The notes beneath the pieces were generated by a model that worked only from the letters and a program-made list of their open reading frames with translations, was not told the origin of the DNA and did no database searches. 5,944 nt of DNA, from NCBI GenBank assembly GCA_964468805.1, contig CAYXWM010000096.1, positions 1-5,944 on the forward strand, in the 5' to 3' direction. Made by a program: the position numbers and the translations under genes. The stretch comes from CAYXWM01 sp964468805. GTDB lineage: Bacteria > Bacillota > Clostridia > Lachnospirales > WRBF01. Position 1 is the first letter of the stretch. Every line of letters begins with the position of its first letter. Positions 5,413 through 5,944 of this stretch are shown piece by piece.

Positions 5413-5667
5413 ATGTTACAGTTTGAGTCTATTCAAGTTAGTGCTAAACAAGTTGTTAATGTGGTCTGTAACGCCTGCGGTAATCCTATACCCCAAACAT
5501 CCGGCGGTAAGGTGCACGAACACCTTTCCATAGACAAAAACTGGGGCTATTTATCCCCATATGACGGTGAAAATCATTCTTTTGAGATTTGTCCGGATTG
5601 CTATAAAAAATTTATAGAGAGTTTTATTGTTCCCGTGACCGTAAATACTGCCAACGTCTTGATTTAG
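5413..5667 (+). CDS. Small four-cysteine zinc-ribbon-like protein, unknown function
   Basis: This is an 84-residue soluble protein with two CxxC pairs, C19/C22 (VCNACGN) and C60/C63 (ICPDCYKK), spaced like a four-cysteine zinc site in a treble-clef or zinc-ribbon fold. Between them lies an aromatic stretch, NWGYLSPYDGENHSFEIC (43-60), with conserved-looking Trp, Gly, Tyr, Asp and His, and after the second pair FIESFIVPV (67-75). There is no signal peptide or membrane segment. I do not recognise a named family. Similar small Bacillota proteins with CxxC, WGY, DGE-H, CxxC and a final PV exist in my memory as hypothetical proteins. It is a single-gene unit between two terminators, so its neighbours give no functional clue. 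DNA, RNA or protein binding is possible, but none is shown. Confidence 0.75.
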   Translation: MLQFESIQVSAKQVVNVVCNACGNPIPQTSGGKVHEHLSIDKNWGYLSPYDGENHSFEICPDCYKKFIESFIVPVTVNTANVLI

Positions 5668-5691
5668 TATAATTTGCTTATACAGATAACC

Positions 5692-5720
5692 AAAAACCAC
5701 CCGAAAAGGTGGTTTTTTTT
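5692..5720 (+). terminator. Strong intrinsic terminator after the zinc-ribbon gene
   Basis: AAAAACCACC (5692-5701) pairs perfectly with GGTGGTTTTT (5708-5717) around CGAAAA, followed by a run of eight T in total (5713-5720). The A-run on the left means it could also act on the minus strand, backing up the tRNA terminator. Confidence 0.9.
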
Positions 5721-5823
5721 GTATTTTAATATATAATCGCAAAATCGATCATAATTAATATTGCCTTGCTGTAAGCATAATTTTTGCCTGTTTTAAATCT
5801 TATTTTATATTCATACCCTCCGG

Positions 5824-5857
5824 AAAAACAAAAAGCTGCCGAATTAGTTCGACAGCT
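5824..5857 (-). terminator. Intrinsic terminator of the tRNA-Ala gene
   Basis: Read on the minus strand, AGCTGTCGAA pairs with TTCGGCAGCT (one U-G wobble) around CTAA, followed by TTTTTGTTTTT. The stem occupies 5834-5857 and begins 14 bases after the tRNA 3' end. The wobble would be a C-A mismatch on the plus strand, so the hairpin is built for minus-strand RNA. Confidence 0.85.
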
Positions 5858-5871
5858 AACATTAATATAAG

Positions 5872-5944
5872 TGGAGATAACGGGATTCGAACCCGTGGCC
5901 TCTTGACTGCCAGTCAAGCGCGATCCCAACTTCGCCATATCCCC
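5872..5944 (-). tRNA. tRNA-Ala, anticodon GGC
   Basis: This is a complete 73-nucleotide cloverleaf. The acceptor stem GGGGATA pairs with TATCTCC, the D arm is GCGA-loop-TCGC, and the anticodon arm CTTGA-CTGGCAG-TCAAG carries the anticodon GGC (reads GCC and, by wobble, GCU). The variable loop is AGGCC and the T arm ACGGG-TTCGAAT-CCCGT. The G3-U70 wobble pair, the main identity element for alanyl-tRNA synthetase, and discriminator A73 are both present. CCA is not encoded, so it must be added by nucleotidyltransferase. The 5' base falls exactly on the window edge, so its promoter lies outside. Confidence 0.97.

Noticed and set aside
5336..5533. Plus-strand frame of 65 codons overlapping the zinc-ribbon gene
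   Set aside because: It is out of frame with the zinc-ribbon gene, which has the strong ribosome binding site and cysteine pattern. This frame has no ribosome binding site.
5726..5938. Minus-strand frame of about 70 codons over the tRNA
   Set aside because: Its first part is simply the translated tRNA-Ala gene and the rest runs through the tRNA terminator. It has no protein character.
1..5944. CRISPR array, insertion sequence, phage genes or toxin-antitoxin pair
   Set aside because: No regularly spaced repeats, transposase or integrase motifs, or paired small genes of a recognised type are present. The tRNA shows no duplicated 3' end within the window that would mark an attachment site.

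Overview
The window looks like part of a low-GC Bacillota (Firmicutes) chromosome, most likely a clostridial lineage. The evidence is the AT-rich DNA, strong AGGAGG-like ribosome binding sites, frequent GTG starts, intrinsic terminators with T-tracts, a tRNA gene without an encoded CCA end, and a RecU-type Holliday junction resolvase, a family centred on Bacillota and Mollicutes. Species cannot be named from the sequence.

Positions 1-1020 hold no convincing protein gene. This AT-rich stretch contains a perfect consensus promoter on the minus strand (138-166) firing out of the left edge, a plus-strand extended -10 promoter (534-563) with an inverted repeat over its -35, and downstream of it an unexplained GC-rich, hairpin-rich segment (about 592-706) that may be a structured RNA or a long 5' leader.

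Five plus-strand protein genes follow. The first two concern membrane lipids or envelope: a GT4 glycosyltransferase of the diglycosyl-diacylglycerol synthase type (1021-2079) and a multi-spanning flippase-like protein of the LPG_synthase_TM family (2228-3271), with a terminator or attenuator hairpin between them. After another terminator come recU (3416-3949) and, 58 bases later with no terminator between, a lipoprotein with a GH26-like fold (4008-5279). Both of its expected catalytic glutamates appear to be replaced, so it may be a carbohydrate-binding pseudoenzyme. A hairpin overlapping its stop codon ends that unit. The last protein gene is a small four-cysteine zinc-ribbon-like protein of unknown role (5413-5667), with its own terminator.

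The right edge holds a complete tRNA-Ala(GGC) gene on the minus strand (5872-5944) with its own terminator, convergent with the plus-strand genes. No mobile element, CRISPR array or phage gene is visible. The most interesting items are the GH26-like pseudoenzyme, the 1 kb gene-free region with its candidate RNA, and the uncharacterised zinc-ribbon protein.
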